This document shows positions 8,110 through 17,328 of a DNA stretch of 64,000 nt, piece after piece; the stretch's first letter is position 1, and the number at the start of each line of letters is the position of its first letter. This DNA comes from Staphylococcus simiae (GTDB lineage: Bacteria > Bacillota > Bacilli > Staphylococcales > Staphylococcaceae), in assembly GCF_017357005.1 (NCBI RefSeq), contig NZ_CP071589.1:558001-622000 (forward strand), read 5' to 3'. The position numbers were made by a program, and so were the translations under genes. The notes beneath the pieces are model-generated. The model saw only the letters and a list, made by a program, of their open reading frames with translations. It was not told where the DNA came from and did no database searches.

Positions 8110-9093
8110 TTGATTAAAAGTGGCAAAGCAAGAGCACATACTAATATTGCTTTAATTAAATACTGGGGAAAAAAGGACGAACAACTAATTATCCCTATGA
8201 ACAATAGTATTTCTGTAACACTAGATAAATTTTATACTGAAACGAAAGTCACTTTTGATCAACAGTTATCTGAGGATCAATTTATATTAAATGGTAATAA
8301 AATGACTGGCAAAGAATTAACTAAAATAAGTGAGTATATGGATATAGTCAGACAACGTGCTAATACTACTGATTATGCAATGATTGAAAGTGATAATTTT
8401 GTACCAACTGCAGCAGGTCTTGCTTCATCAGCAAGTGCATATGCAGCACTTGCTGCTGCTTGTAATCAAGCACTGAGCTTGAACTTATCCGACAAAGATT
8501 TATCAAGACTAGCTCGTATTGGATCTGGATCTGCATCACGTAGTATTTTTGGTGGATTTGCAGAATGGGAAAAAGGGTATAATGATGAGACGTCTTATGC
8601 ACATACTATTGATGCCAATCATTTTGAAGATGACTTAGCTATGATATTTGTAGTCATTAACAATCAATCCAAAAAGGTCCCAAGTCGTTATGGTATGTCA
8701 TTAACACGTAATACCTCACGTTTTTATCACTATTGGTTAGATCATATTGAAGAAGATTTAAATGATGCAAGACAAGCTATTGCAAATAAAGATTTTAAAC
8801 GTTTAGGCGAAGTCATTGAAGAAAATGGCTTACGTATGCATGCGACTAATTTAGGTGCTACACCACCTTTTACTTATTTAGTCCAGGAAAGTTATGATGT
8901 TATGGCTTTAGTCCATGCTTGTCGGCAAGCAGGCTATCCATGTTATTTTACAATGGATGCCGGACCAAATGTCAAAATACTTGTTGAAAAGAAAAATAAG
9001 CAAGCCATCATTGATAAATTATTAACTCATTTTGAAGAAAATCAAATCATTGATAGTGATATAACACCTACAGGCGTTGAAATAATTGAGTAA
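8110..9093 (+). CDS. mvaD: Diphosphomevalonate decarboxylase
   Basis: A 327-residue GHMP-fold enzyme that performs the ATP-dependent decarboxylation of mevalonate diphosphate to isopentenyl diphosphate, the last step of the pathway. Diagnostic segments are ARAHTNIALIKYWGKKD at the N-terminus, VPTAAGLASSASAYAAL (phosphate-binding loop) and the SGSASRSIFGGFAEW block, which includes the substrate-binding Ser/Arg. The start codon is TTG at 8110, supported by GGAGG 9 nt upstream and by the usual MIKSGKARAHTN N-terminus. It sits between mvaK1 and mvaK2, with 4-bp and 12-bp gaps. Confidence 0.96.
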   Translation: MIKSGKARAHTNIALIKYWGKKDEQLIIPMNNSISVTLDKFYTETKVTFDQQLSEDQFILNGNKMTGKELTKISEYMDIVRQRANTTDYAMIESDNFVPTAAGLASSASAYAALAAACNQALSLNLSDKDLSRLARIGSGSASRSIFGGFAEWEKGYNDETSYAHTIDANHFEDDLAMIFVVINNQSKKVPSRYGMSLTRNTSRFYHYWLDHIEEDLNDARQAIANKDFKRLGEVIEENGLRMHATNLGATPPFTYLVQESYDVMALVHACRQAGYPCYFTMDAGPNVKILVEKKNKQAIIDKLLTHFEENQIIDSDITPTGVEIIE

Positions 9094-9105
9094 GGAAGAG
9101 ATAAG

Positions 9106-10182
9106 ATGATTCAGGTCAAAGCACCCGGAAAACTATATATAGCTGGTGAATATGCGGTAACTGAGCCAGGGTACAAATCAGTACTAATTGCATTAGACCG
9201 TTTTGTAACAGCTACAATAGAGCAATCTGAAGAATATAAAGGTACGATTCATTCAAAGGCATTACACCATAATCCAGTCACATTTAGTCGTGATGAGGAT
9301 AGTATTGTTATTTCGGATCCTCATGCAGCAAAACAATTAAATTATGTGGTAACAGCAATTGAAGTATTTGAACAATACGCTAAAAGTTGCCATGTAGAGA
9401 CTAAGCATTTTCATTTAACTATTGATAGTAATCTAGATGATTCAAACGGTCATAAATATGGGCTTGGCTCAAGTGCAGCAGTATTAGTGTCGGTCATTAA
9501 AGTATTAAATGAGTTTTATGATATGAAATTATCAAATTTATATATTTACAAACTAGCTGTAATAGCCAATATGAAATTACAAAGCTTAAGTTCATGTGGA
9601 GATATTGCAGTAAGCGTATATAGTGGTTGGCTTGCATACAGTACTTTTGATCATGAATGGGTTAAACATCAAATTGAAGATACAACTGTAGATGAAGTGT
9701 TACAAAAAAATTGGCCTGGTTTACACATTGAACCATTACAAGCACCAGAGAATATGGAAGTATTGATTGGTTGGACAGGATCGCCAGCGTCTTCTCCACA
9801 TTTAGTAAGTGAAGTAAAACGTTTAAAGTCCGATCCAATATTTTATGGAGATTTCTTAGAACAATCTCACAACTGTGTTGAACAATTAATCCATGCTTTT
9901 AAAACAAATAATATTAAAGGTGTCCAAAAGATGGTGCGTCAAAACAGACAAATCATTCAAAAAATGGATAGACAAGCTACTGTGGATATCGAAACAGAAA
10001 AATTAAAATATCTATGTGATATTGCCGAAAAGTATCATGGTGCTTCTAAAACTTCAGGTGCTGGTGGCGGTGACTGTGGTATTACAATCATAGACAGAAA
10101 TGTAAATAAAACTAAAATATATGATGAATGGACCAAATATGGAATTAAACCATTAAAGTTCAATATTTATCATGGGCAATAA
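9106..10182 (+). CDS. mvaK2: Phosphomevalonate kinase
   Basis: A 358-residue GHMP kinase that converts 5-phosphomevalonate to mevalonate 5-diphosphate. The N-terminal VKAPGKLYIAGEYAVTEPG, the central KYGLGSSAAVLVSV glycine-rich loop and the C-terminal KTSGAGGGDCGI motif are all present. It is the last gene of the mvaK1-mvaD-mvaK2 operon: AAGGAAGAG precedes the ATG, and a terminator lies just after the stop. In staphylococci this pathway is the route to undecaprenyl phosphate and menaquinone precursors. Confidence 0.95.
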   Translation: MIQVKAPGKLYIAGEYAVTEPGYKSVLIALDRFVTATIEQSEEYKGTIHSKALHHNPVTFSRDEDSIVISDPHAAKQLNYVVTAIEVFEQYAKSCHVETKHFHLTIDSNLDDSNGHKYGLGSSAAVLVSVIKVLNEFYDMKLSNLYIYKLAVIANMKLQSLSSCGDIAVSVYSGWLAYSTFDHEWVKHQIEDTTVDEVLQKNWPGLHIEPLQAPENMEVLIGWTGSPASSPHLVSEVKRLKSDPIFYGDFLEQSHNCVEQLIHAFKTNNIKGVQKMVRQNRQIIQKMDRQATVDIETEKLKYLCDIAEKYHGASKTSGAGGGDCGITIIDRNVNKTKIYDEWTKYGIKPLKFNIYHGQ

Positions 10183-10196
10183 ATAATAACTTTGCG

Positions 10197-10244
10197 GACA
10201 ATGATTTAACTCTCGTTCTAGAGAACATCATTGTTCATTTTTTA
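10197..10244 (+). terminator. Terminator of the mevalonate operon
   Basis: GACAATGAT pairs with ATCATTGTTC across an inner stem (GTTCTAGAGAAC) and is followed by a T-run. Confidence 0.8.
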
Positions 10245-10319
10245 ATTTCAAAATGAGTTATAGTTTAAAAAATTTATAATTATTAAGTCGATAGTATAGC
10301 TTTTGATGTAGAAGCATAA

Positions 10320-10760
<441 letters not shown>

Positions 10761-10778
10761 TTATTTAAAGATAACATT

Positions 10779-10834
10779 AAAGCTGTAATCCCGTACTTAA
10801 TAACGTAATTAAGTCTAAGATTACAGCTTTTTGT
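10779..10834. terminator. Bidirectional terminator between the DUF1450 gene and merA
   Basis: AAAGCTGTAATC pairs with GATTACAGCTTT, with T-rich sequence on the plus side and A-rich sequence before it, so it can serve both converging genes. Confidence 0.85.
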
Positions 10835-10847
10835 TATTCATCAATAT

Positions 10848-12173
10848 TTAAATATTAAATAAGTCATTAAATGATTCAGTCATAGTTGGATGTGTATAAA
10901 TATTATCACGTAACACAGTATAAGGTAGTCGAGCATCAATTGCTAATTTGATGAGATTAATAAGTTCTTCTGATTCTTTCCCATAAAGTGTTGCACCTAA
11001 AACTAATTGAGTATCTTTATCTACTATAACTTTAAACATACCTCTAGCATCATCGTTAATTTTATGACGCGGAATAGTATTAACGAATATATGATGTTCA
11101 AGGATATGGTAATGTTGTGCTTCTGCTTGTGAAGCGGTTAATCCAACTCTTGAAAATGGAGGGTCTATAAAGACTGTATATGGAATTGCACCTCTATTAT
11201 TTGTATTACGGCTTTGATCACCATATAAAGCAGATTTAATAATGCGATAATCATCTAAAGATATATAAGTGAATTGTAATCCACCTTTTACATCTCCAGC
11301 AGCATAAATATGTTTAACAGACGTTTGTAAGTGCTCATTTACAATAATTTCTCCCCCTTCACCAATAGCAATATTAGTATTATCCAAACCTAATTCGTCA
11401 GTATTTGGTCGACGTCCTGTTGCTAATAATACTGCATCGGCTTTAAATTCACCTTGAGATGTAGTGACAACTGTTGTATTATCATCTGAAGAAAATGATT
11501 GAGTGTCTACATTTGTATGGATTGTAATATTATTGTTAGCTAAATCTTTTAGTACATGTTGAACAACATCTTGTTCTTCTCTTGGCATAATTGTTGGTCC
11601 ATGTTCAAGTACTGTAACTTTACTACCAAGGTTAGCAAACATTGAAGCGAATTCTAAAGCGATATAACCACCGCCAACAATGACTAAATGTTTCGGTAAA
11701 AAGTCTATGTTTAATAAGCCAGTTGAATCATATATATGCTGTGCTGTTTCAATGCCTTTAATAAATGGAATGACAGCTTTAGCACCAGTATTTATAACAA
11801 TATGCTTTGCAGTAATCGTTTGTGTGACTTGTCCATCTTGGTTGATAAGCTCAATTATATCGTCTGATTTGAATTGTGCTTTAAAATCTAATACGTCAAT
11901 ATTATTATCATCAGCTAGCATGTGATAATTTTTAGAGTTTAACGCTTTGACTACATCATTTTTTCTATTAAAGCTTGATGTGTAAGATTTACCAACAATA
12001 CCATCATGAACTAACGTTTTTGACGGTATACATCCAATATTAATACATGTTCCTCCGTACATCGTTTGAGATTGTTCAACCACTGCTACTTGGTGGCCAA
12101 TTGATGCCGCATATTTTGCTAATGTCTTACCTGCTTTTCCAAAGCCAATAACTATTAAATCATAGTGTTTCAT
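10848..12173 (-). CDS. merA: Flavin disulfide reductase MerA (hypochlorite stress)
   Basis: A 441-residue class I pyridine nucleotide-disulfide oxidoreductase. The N-terminal FAD site is a GFGKAGKT dinucleotide motif, the redox pair is Cys43/Cys48 in GGTCINIGCIPSK, and the NAD(P)H-binding site is IVGGGYIALEFASMFANLG. The C-terminal dimerisation domain ends in THPTMTESFNDLFNI and has the usual HPT motif. In S. aureus the enzyme under HypR control is called MerA and protects against hypochlorous acid and allicin. It lacks the extra metal-binding cysteines of true mercuric reductases. It lies 3 bp downstream of hypR and is cotranscribed with it. Confidence 0.88.
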   Translation of the reverse strand: MKHYDLIVIGFGKAGKTLAKYAASIGHQVAVVEQSQTMYGGTCINIGCIPSKTLVHDGIVGKSYTSSFNRKNDVVKALNSKNYHMLADDNNIDVLDFKAQFKSDDIIELINQDGQVTQTITAKHIVINTGAKAVIPFIKGIETAQHIYDSTGLLNIDFLPKHLVIVGGGYIALEFASMFANLGSKVTVLEHGPTIMPREEQDVVQHVLKDLANNNITIHTNVDTQSFSSDDNTTVVTTSQGEFKADAVLLATGRRPNTDELGLDNTNIAIGEGGEIIVNEHLQTSVKHIYAAGDVKGGLQFTYISLDDYRIIKSALYGDQSRNTNNRGAIPYTVFIDPPFSRVGLTASQAEAQHYHILEHHIFVNTIPRHKINDDARGMFKVIVDKDTQLVLGATLYGKESEELINLIKLAIDARLPYTVLRDNIYTHPTMTESFNDLFNI

Positions 12174-12176
12174 AAT

Positions 12177-12599
12177 TTAATTCTCTCCTTGTATATCAGC
12201 TATAACATCTTGAATTGTTTTTTGATTATAAAATGACAAAATAAGCTGATGTTCTTGATGTTGATAAGTTGACATAGTAGTTGCAATATTTCGAGCGATT
12301 ACACAATGGCTACCTTCATTACCCGTAAAGAGCCTTTGATTAGTTGGTTTATTCAAGACAAAATGTTGGTATAGTTTGCCTAGGGAAATATCTTTAGAAT
12401 GAGACGTAGCTTGATAGCCACCATCTTTACCTCTGATTGTCTCTATCATAGCTAAATCAACAAGTTGTGAAGAAACGCGTCGTAACTGTACGGGATTTAA
12501 ACAAGTTAAAGTAGCTAAGTCGTTACTAGAGTATCGTTCACTTTGGTGCTTCGTTAAGAATGCCAATATATGTACGGCGATATTAAATTCTAAATTCAC
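12177..12599 (-). CDS. hypR: Rrf2-family redox-sensing repressor HypR
   Basis: A 140-residue Rrf2-family winged-helix regulator. Cys33 (LATLTC) and Cys99 (GSHC) are at the positions reported in S. aureus HypR to form the intersubunit disulfide that inactivates the repressor under HOCl stress. The third S. aureus Cys (142) is beyond the end of this shorter protein. The start is GTG at 12599, with AAGGAG about 10 nt upstream. It heads the hypR-merA operon, and a perfect 12-5-12 inverted repeat covers its promoter, so it is probably autoregulated. Confidence 0.9.
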   Translation of the reverse strand: MNLEFNIAVHILAFLTKHQSERYSSNDLATLTCLNPVQLRRVSSQLVDLAMIETIRGKDGGYQATSHSKDISLGKLYQHFVLNKPTNQRLFTGNEGSHCVIARNIATTMSTYQHQEHQLILSFYNQKTIQDVIADIQGEN

Positions 12600-12613
12600 A
12601 ACAGCATCACTCC

Positions 12614-12642
12614 TTAATTGTAACTCTATTAGTTACAATTAA
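12614..12642. promoter_or_regulatory. Probable HypR operator (perfect 12-5-12 inverted repeat)
   Basis: TTAATTGTAACT (12614-12625) and AGTTACAATTAA (12631-12642) are perfect inverted repeats separated by CTATT. The site begins between the -10 element and the hypR ribosome-binding site, so bound repressor would block initiation. The published S. aureus HypR site is also a 12-bp inverted repeat, as I recall with a shorter spacer. Confidence 0.72.
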
Positions 12643-12666
12643 ATCGTATTACTAACTAAATGTCAA
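12638..12666 (-). promoter_or_regulatory. SigA promoter of hypR-merA
   Basis: On the minus strand, TTGACA (12661-12666), a 17-nt spacer and TTTAAT (12638-12643) make a good SigA promoter. The -10 overlaps the right arm of the inverted repeat. Confidence 0.75.
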
Positions 12667-12738
12667 TTTAAAGATTTGGATGATATAACATTTGATGATA
12701 GGGTAAAGGTAATAAATAAAAAATAGGAGATGATGATC

Positions 12739-13674
12739 ATGTCAACACAAGTAAAATTAGGCAAATCTGATGTATCAGTATTTCCAATTGCTTTAGGTAC
12801 TAATGCTGTTGGAGGACATAACTTATACCCAAATTTAGATGAAGAACAAGGTAAAGAAGTAGTTCGTGAAGCACTTAATCATGGCATTAATTTATTAGAT
12901 ACAGCATATATTTATGGACCTGAACGTTCTGAAGAGCTTGTTGGGCAAGTTGTTAAAGAATATGATAGAGCACAAGTAAAAATTGCAACAAAAGGGTCAC
13001 ACCAAATTGACAGTAACAATGAAGTTCATCAAAATAATACGCCTGAGTATTTAAGTCAACAAGTTCATAATAGTTTAGAACGTTTGCAAACAGATTATAT
13101 TGATTTATATTATATTCATTTTCCAGATGATGACACACCAAAAGATCAAGCAGTAAATGCATTACAACAGTTAAAAGAACAAGGTAAAATAAAAGCTATT
13201 GGTGTTTCTAATTTTTCACTAGATCAATTAAAAGAAGCAAATAAAAATGGTTATGTGGATGTAGTTCAACTAGAATATAATTTATTACACAGAGAAAATG
13301 AAGACGTACTTGATTATTGTGTGGAAAATCAAATCACATTTATCCCTTATTTTCCGCTAGCATCCGGAATATTAGCAGGTAAATATGATGAAAATACTAA
13401 ATTTGATGATCATCGTGCAACACGTCGTGATTTCAAACCAGGTGTATTTGAAGACAATGTTCGTCGTGTTAAAGAACTTGAAAAGGTGGCACAAGCACAT
13501 CATACAACGGTAGCTAATATTGTTTTAGCATTTTACCTCACACGTCCCGCAATAGATGTTATTATTCCTGGTGCGAAACGTGCCTCCCAAGTTATAGAAA
13601 ATATTGAAGCAGCAAATATAGAATTAACGGACGAAGAAATTAAATATATTGATCATTTATTTCCAGTAAACTAA
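12739..13674 (+). CDS. Aldo/keto reductase
   Basis: A (beta/alpha)8-barrel NADPH-dependent oxidoreductase of about 311 residues, closest in style to the IolS/YajO-like bacterial AKRs. Visible are the catalytic Asp/Tyr pair in LLDTAYIYGPERSEELVG, the DLYYIHFPDDDTP His block, IGVSNFS and the C-terminal NADPH-binding IPGAKRASQVIENI. The ATG at 12739 is chosen because AGGAG lies 9 nt upstream; two earlier ATGs at 12730 and 12733 are too close to that site. It is divergent from hypR and followed after 15 bp by a quinone-reductase-like gene, so the two probably form a small redox operon. The substrate is unknown. Confidence 0.88.
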   Translation: MSTQVKLGKSDVSVFPIALGTNAVGGHNLYPNLDEEQGKEVVREALNHGINLLDTAYIYGPERSEELVGQVVKEYDRAQVKIATKGSHQIDSNNEVHQNNTPEYLSQQVHNSLERLQTDYIDLYYIHFPDDDTPKDQAVNALQQLKEQGKIKAIGVSNFSLDQLKEANKNGYVDVVQLEYNLLHRENEDVLDYCVENQITFIPYFPLASGILAGKYDENTKFDDHRATRRDFKPGVFEDNVRRVKELEKVAQAHHTTVANIVLAFYLTRPAIDVIIPGAKRASQVIENIEAANIELTDEEIKYIDHLFPVN

Positions 13675-13689
13675 GAGAGGATGGTTTGA

Positions 13690-14391
13690 ATGAAAGTTTT
13701 AATTGTATACGCTCATCCGGAACCACAATCGTTTAATGCAGCACTTAAAAATATTGCCATTGACACCTTAGAAAAACAAGGTCATGAAGTACAAGTTTCA
13801 GATTTGTATGATATGCAATTTGATCCAGTTGCCAGTCGCAAAGATTTTAATAACAAGAATGATACAACTTTCTTTAAGTATGCTAAGGAGCAACAATATA
13901 ATTATGAACAAGATACATTAAATCCGGTAATTAAAGCTGAATTTGATAAATTATTGTGGGCAGATTTTGTTATTTTACAGTTTCCATTATGGTGGTTTAG
14001 TGTTCCGGCAATATTAAAAGGATGGTTCGATAAAGTATTATTATTTGGTGGAATTTATGGTGGACAGTATGGTAGATACGATACGGCACGCCTTGCAGGT
14101 AAAATTGGTATGATATCAACTACTACAGGTTCTCCTGAAGGTAGTTATGCACCTAATGGTTTTTCAGGTGATATTCACGAACAAATATTATTCCATATTA
14201 ACCATGGCGTTCTTTATTTTTCAGGTATCACACCATTAGAACCGTTTATTGCATATCAAGTTAGTCATGATGAACAAGAGAGACAGCAATATTTAAAATT
14301 ATTTCAACAAAAATTAGAAAACATAGAACATATATCAAGAATCAATTATCCTAAACTAGAGCAATTTGACGATAATGGTCAATTAAAGTAA
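13690..14391 (+). CDS. NAD(P)H-dependent quinone reductase-like flavoprotein
   Basis: A 233-residue flavodoxin-like fold protein of the NQO/KefF family. It opens with the FMN/FAD phosphate-binding pattern VLIVYAHPEPQSFN, has WADFVILQFPLWWFSVPAILKGWFDKV (the hallmark PLWW.. block around residue 100) and the GGIYGGQYGRY loop. Such enzymes reduce quinones with two electrons, often as a defence against electrophiles. It is 15 bp downstream of the aldo/keto reductase, with AGAGAGGATGG before the ATG, and is close to hypR-merA, which suggests a redox-stress neighbourhood. Confidence 0.85.
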   Translation: MKVLIVYAHPEPQSFNAALKNIAIDTLEKQGHEVQVSDLYDMQFDPVASRKDFNNKNDTTFFKYAKEQQYNYEQDTLNPVIKAEFDKLLWADFVILQFPLWWFSVPAILKGWFDKVLLFGGIYGGQYGRYDTARLAGKIGMISTTTGSPEGSYAPNGFSGDIHEQILFHINHGVLYFSGITPLEPFIAYQVSHDEQERQQYLKLFQQKLENIEHISRINYPKLEQFDDNGQLK

Positions 14392-14763
14392 GGGATGCGA
14401 TAATTTGAAATACTATAAAGAGCTTCAGTTATCACTCGTTGATTTAGTGAACTCCAATAAGATATCTTTACCTATATGAAAATTAACATAACTTAGTAAA
14501 GATGTTGTGCAAGTTTATATCAAAAGTCTATGACACGTAGAGCTTAGTTAGAGAAAAGACGATTTCTATTAAAAAATTATAGAAATCGTCTTTTGATATT
14601 TTATTTATTTATATAAAATAAATTTTTCAAAAGTTAAATAAATGAATATAAAAAATATAAAAGTTGTTGAAAATTATTTGAAAACGCTATCAAAAAGTGT
14701 AAAATCAAGCTATAAGAAATTTAAAAAATGACAAGCAACAAATTAGAAGGAGTGTCAAAGCAA
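14392..14763. other. Intergenic region with a possible 24-codon remnant
   Basis: About 370 bp without a convincing gene. A short frame (TTG at 14404 to TGA at 14478) follows an AAGGGATG ribosome-binding-like sequence right after the quinone reductase. It reads MKYYKELQLSLVDLV and onward, and may be a leader peptide or the start of a decayed third operon gene. A terminator follows at 14554-14603. Beyond it is AT-rich sequence with the promoter of the next gene. Confidence 0.3.
14554..14603 (+). terminator. Terminator after the aldo/keto reductase-quinone reductase pair
   Basis: AAAAGACGATTTCTAT pairs with ATAGAAATCGTCTTTT around an A-rich loop, with TATTTTATTT after it. Confidence 0.85.
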
Positions 14764-15303
14764 TTGATTACGGTATTATTTGGTGGAAGTCGACCAGAAG
14801 GAAATACTGCACAAATAACAAAATATGCTTTACGAGATCACGAATATAATTGGATTGATGTTACGAAATATCAATTAAATCCAGTAAGAGATTATCGACA
14901 CGATAAAGAAAAAATTAACAACTATGAAGATGATTATCAATTACTCATTGATCAACTATTAGCAAGTGATACAGTCATTTTTGCCTCACCAGTTTATTGG
15001 TATAGTATATCTGCATCACTTAAAGCATTTATTGATCGTTGGTCAGAAACGTTAATTGATGATAGATATAAAGACTTTAAACAACGAATGGCTGACAAAG
15101 ATTTTCGCTTAGTTTTAGTTGGGGGAGATTGTCCTAAGATTAAAGCTAAACCGTGTATTACTCAAATGAAATATACACTTAACTTCCTAGGTGCAACACT
15201 TCATGGATATATCATTGGAACTGCTGAAAGACCAGGTGATATCATGAATGATACTTATGCACTAGAGAGAGCTGATGAATGGAATGAAACAATTAAATCA
15301 TAA
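14764..15303 (+). CDS. NADPH-dependent FMN reductase-like protein
   Basis: A flavodoxin-fold protein of about 179 residues. ITVLFGGSRPEGNTAQI forms the phosphate-binding loop for FMN, and ASPVYWYSISASLKAFIDRW is the conserved second block of the NADPH-dependent FMN reductase family. The TTG at 14764 is preferred because AAGGAG lies 11 nt upstream and the flavodoxin strand starts directly after it; an in-frame ATG at 14728 has no ribosome-binding site. It has its own terminator. Two neighbouring genes share the flavodoxin fold, but the sequences differ. The physiological substrate is unknown. Confidence 0.8.
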   Translation: MITVLFGGSRPEGNTAQITKYALRDHEYNWIDVTKYQLNPVRDYRHDKEKINNYEDDYQLLIDQLLASDTVIFASPVYWYSISASLKAFIDRWSETLIDDRYKDFKQRMADKDFRLVLVGGDCPKIKAKPCITQMKYTLNFLGATLHGYIIGTAERPGDIMNDTYALERADEWNETIKS

Positions 15304-15312
15304 GTTATTTTG

Positions 15313-15347
15313 TTGAAGTTCGAAAAATATCGGACTTCACTTTTTTA
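15313..15347 (+). terminator. Terminator after the FMN reductase gene
   Basis: TGAAGT.CG pairs with CG.ACTTCA around AAAAATAT, followed by CTTTTTTA. Confidence 0.8.
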
Positions 15348-15448
15348 TTTAATAATAAAGTTATATAGTAAATTAAGTTGATTAAGAAAGATTGCGATTT
15401 ATGGTATAATGCCGATATTACTAACATGCAATCGAAGGGAGCAACAAC

Positions 15449-15925
15449 ATGTATAACGTGAGACAAGCGACTGAAAAAGATGCAGTAGCTATTAGAGATG
15501 TAGCAACGAAAGCATGGTTTAATACTTATTTAAATATCTATGCTGCTCAAACAGTAAATGAGTTATTGGAAGCATCTTATAATGTACATCATTTGAAAAA
15601 AAGATTACAAGATCAACTCTTTTTAGTTGTGGAAGAAAATAATGATATAGTAGGGTTTGCAAATTTTATTTACGGTGAAGAATTATTTTTATCTGCACAT
15701 TATGTCAGACCTGAATCACAACATAAAGGTTACGGTACAATATTACTAAATGAAGGACTAGCTAAATTTTCAAATCAATATGATGTGGTTTACTTAGAAG
15801 TTGATAATCAAAATGCTGAGGGCGTAGAATATTACAAACAACAAGGTTTTGAAATATTACGTTCTTACCAACCAGAAATGTATGGGGAAAAGTTAGATTT
15901 AGCTTTAATGAAGAAACAATTTTAA
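15449..15925 (+). CDS. GNAT-family N-acetyltransferase
   Basis: A 158-residue protein with the complete GNAT fold: VRQATEKDAVAIRDVA at the N-terminus, the acetyl-CoA-binding motif A (YVRPESQHKGYGTILLNEG, with the Q/R-x-x-G-x-G/A pattern as QHKGYG) near residue 95, and the C-terminal QNAEGVEYYKQQGFEIL strand-helix. Such enzymes transfer acetyl from acetyl-CoA to amines. The acceptor cannot be predicted. AAGGGAG lies upstream of the ATG. It is 36 bp before the HD-domain gene, so the two could be cotranscribed. Confidence 0.88.
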   Translation: MYNVRQATEKDAVAIRDVATKAWFNTYLNIYAAQTVNELLEASYNVHHLKKRLQDQLFLVVEENNDIVGFANFIYGEELFLSAHYVRPESQHKGYGTILLNEGLAKFSNQYDVVYLEVDNQNAEGVEYYKQQGFEILRSYQPEMYGEKLDLALMKKQF

Positions 15926-15961
15926 GTATTTCAAAATATAGATTATTAAAGGAGGGATACA

Positions 15962-17257
15962 GTGAAAGTCCAATACCAAGATCAAAAACTCCCAGAAGAA
16001 AAGGTTTTTAAAGATCCTATTCATCGATACATACATGTTGAAGATCAGCTAATTTGGGATTTAATAAAAACGAAAGAATTTCAAAGATTACGTCGTATTA
16101 AACAATTGGGAACACTATATTTATCCTTTCATACTGCTGAACATAGTCGATTTGGTCATTCTTTAGGTGTTTATGAAATTGTTAGACGCATCATAGATGA
16201 TTCTTTTATAGGTCATGAAGCGTGGGATAATAAGGATAGACCATTAGCGTTATGTGCAGCATTATTACATGATTTAGGTCATGGACCTTTTTCACATAGT
16301 TTCGAGAAAATATTTAATACTGATCATGAAGCATACACTCAAGCAATCATTACTGGCGATACAGAAGTTAATGCTGTTTTAAGTAGAGTATCTGCATCAT
16401 TTCCAAATGAAGTAGCAGAAGTAATTAATAAGACACATGATAATAAATTAGTGATATCAATGATTTCATCGCAAATTGATGCTGATAGAATGGACTATTT
16501 ACAACGGGATGCCTACTTTACTGGCGTATCTTATGGGGCATTTGATATGGAACGTTTATTAAGATTGATGAGACCGTCAAAAGATGAGGTATTAATTAAA
16601 GAAAGTGGTATGCATGCAGTTGAAAACTTTATTATGAGTCGGTACCAAATGTATTGGCAAATTTATTTTCATCCCGTGAGTCGTGGTGGGGAAGTATTGT
16701 TAAACAATTGTTTGAAACGAGCTAAACAACTTTATAATGAAGGTTATGAATTTAAGTTATATCCTCATGATTTCATACCTTTTTTTGAAGAAACAGTTAC
16801 CATAGAACAATATGTTGAACTTGATGAGGTGGTTGTGACTTACTACATTGAAAAATGGATTAAAGAAGATGATGAAATTTTGAGTGATTTAGCTCGACGT
16901 TTTATTAATCGTGATTTATTTAAATACATTCCCTTTGATGGTTCAATCATCACTATTTCAGAGTTACAAGATTTATTTGTCGCAGGTGGAATTAATCCAG
17001 ATTATTATTTTGTGAGTGAAGCTTTTTCAGATCTTCCATATGATTACGACCGCCCTGGTTCAAATCGTAAACCCATTCATTTACTTAAAAGAGATGGCAC
17101 AATTAGGGAAATTAGTAATCAGTCACTCATTATAAATAGTATCACTGGTATTAATAGACAAGACTATAAACTATATTATCCAAGAGAAATGGTTGCGAAT
17201 ATAGACAATAAAGAGATAAGAGAAGCAATTGAAAATTTAATTAATGAGCTAAACTAA
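15962..17257 (+). CDS. HD-domain phosphohydrolase (YwfO-like)
   Basis: A 431-residue metal-dependent phosphohydrolase of the HD superfamily. The metal-binding residues are visible as His66 in SRFGHSLGV, the His103-Asp104 doublet in LLHDLGHGPFSHSFE, and a downstream Asp in QIDADRMDYLQRD. The family includes dGTPases and the YwfO/SAMHD-like proteins that hydrolyse nucleotides. The exact nucleotide here is not established. The start is GTG, with AAAGGAGGG 6 nt upstream. The long C-terminal half has no recognisable second catalytic domain. Confidence 0.85.
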   Translation: MKVQYQDQKLPEEKVFKDPIHRYIHVEDQLIWDLIKTKEFQRLRRIKQLGTLYLSFHTAEHSRFGHSLGVYEIVRRIIDDSFIGHEAWDNKDRPLALCAALLHDLGHGPFSHSFEKIFNTDHEAYTQAIITGDTEVNAVLSRVSASFPNEVAEVINKTHDNKLVISMISSQIDADRMDYLQRDAYFTGVSYGAFDMERLLRLMRPSKDEVLIKESGMHAVENFIMSRYQMYWQIYFHPVSRGGEVLLNNCLKRAKQLYNEGYEFKLYPHDFIPFFEETVTIEQYVELDEVVVTYYIEKWIKEDDEILSDLARRFINRDLFKYIPFDGSIITISELQDLFVAGGINPDYYFVSEAFSDLPYDYDRPGSNRKPIHLLKRDGTIREISNQSLIINSITGINRQDYKLYYPREMVANIDNKEIREAIENLINELN

Positions 17258-17328
17258 TTCTTTGATTGATTGAATAAGAATTAATTATACTTTTAACATG
17301 TAGAAACAATATTGTGGAGGTTTTTTAA

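Noticed and set aside
10848..12173. Mercuric reductase in a mercury-resistance operon
   Set aside because: No merR, merP or merT nearby, no N-terminal heavy-metal domain and no C-terminal vicinal cysteines; hypR context indicates the hypochlorite-stress reductase.
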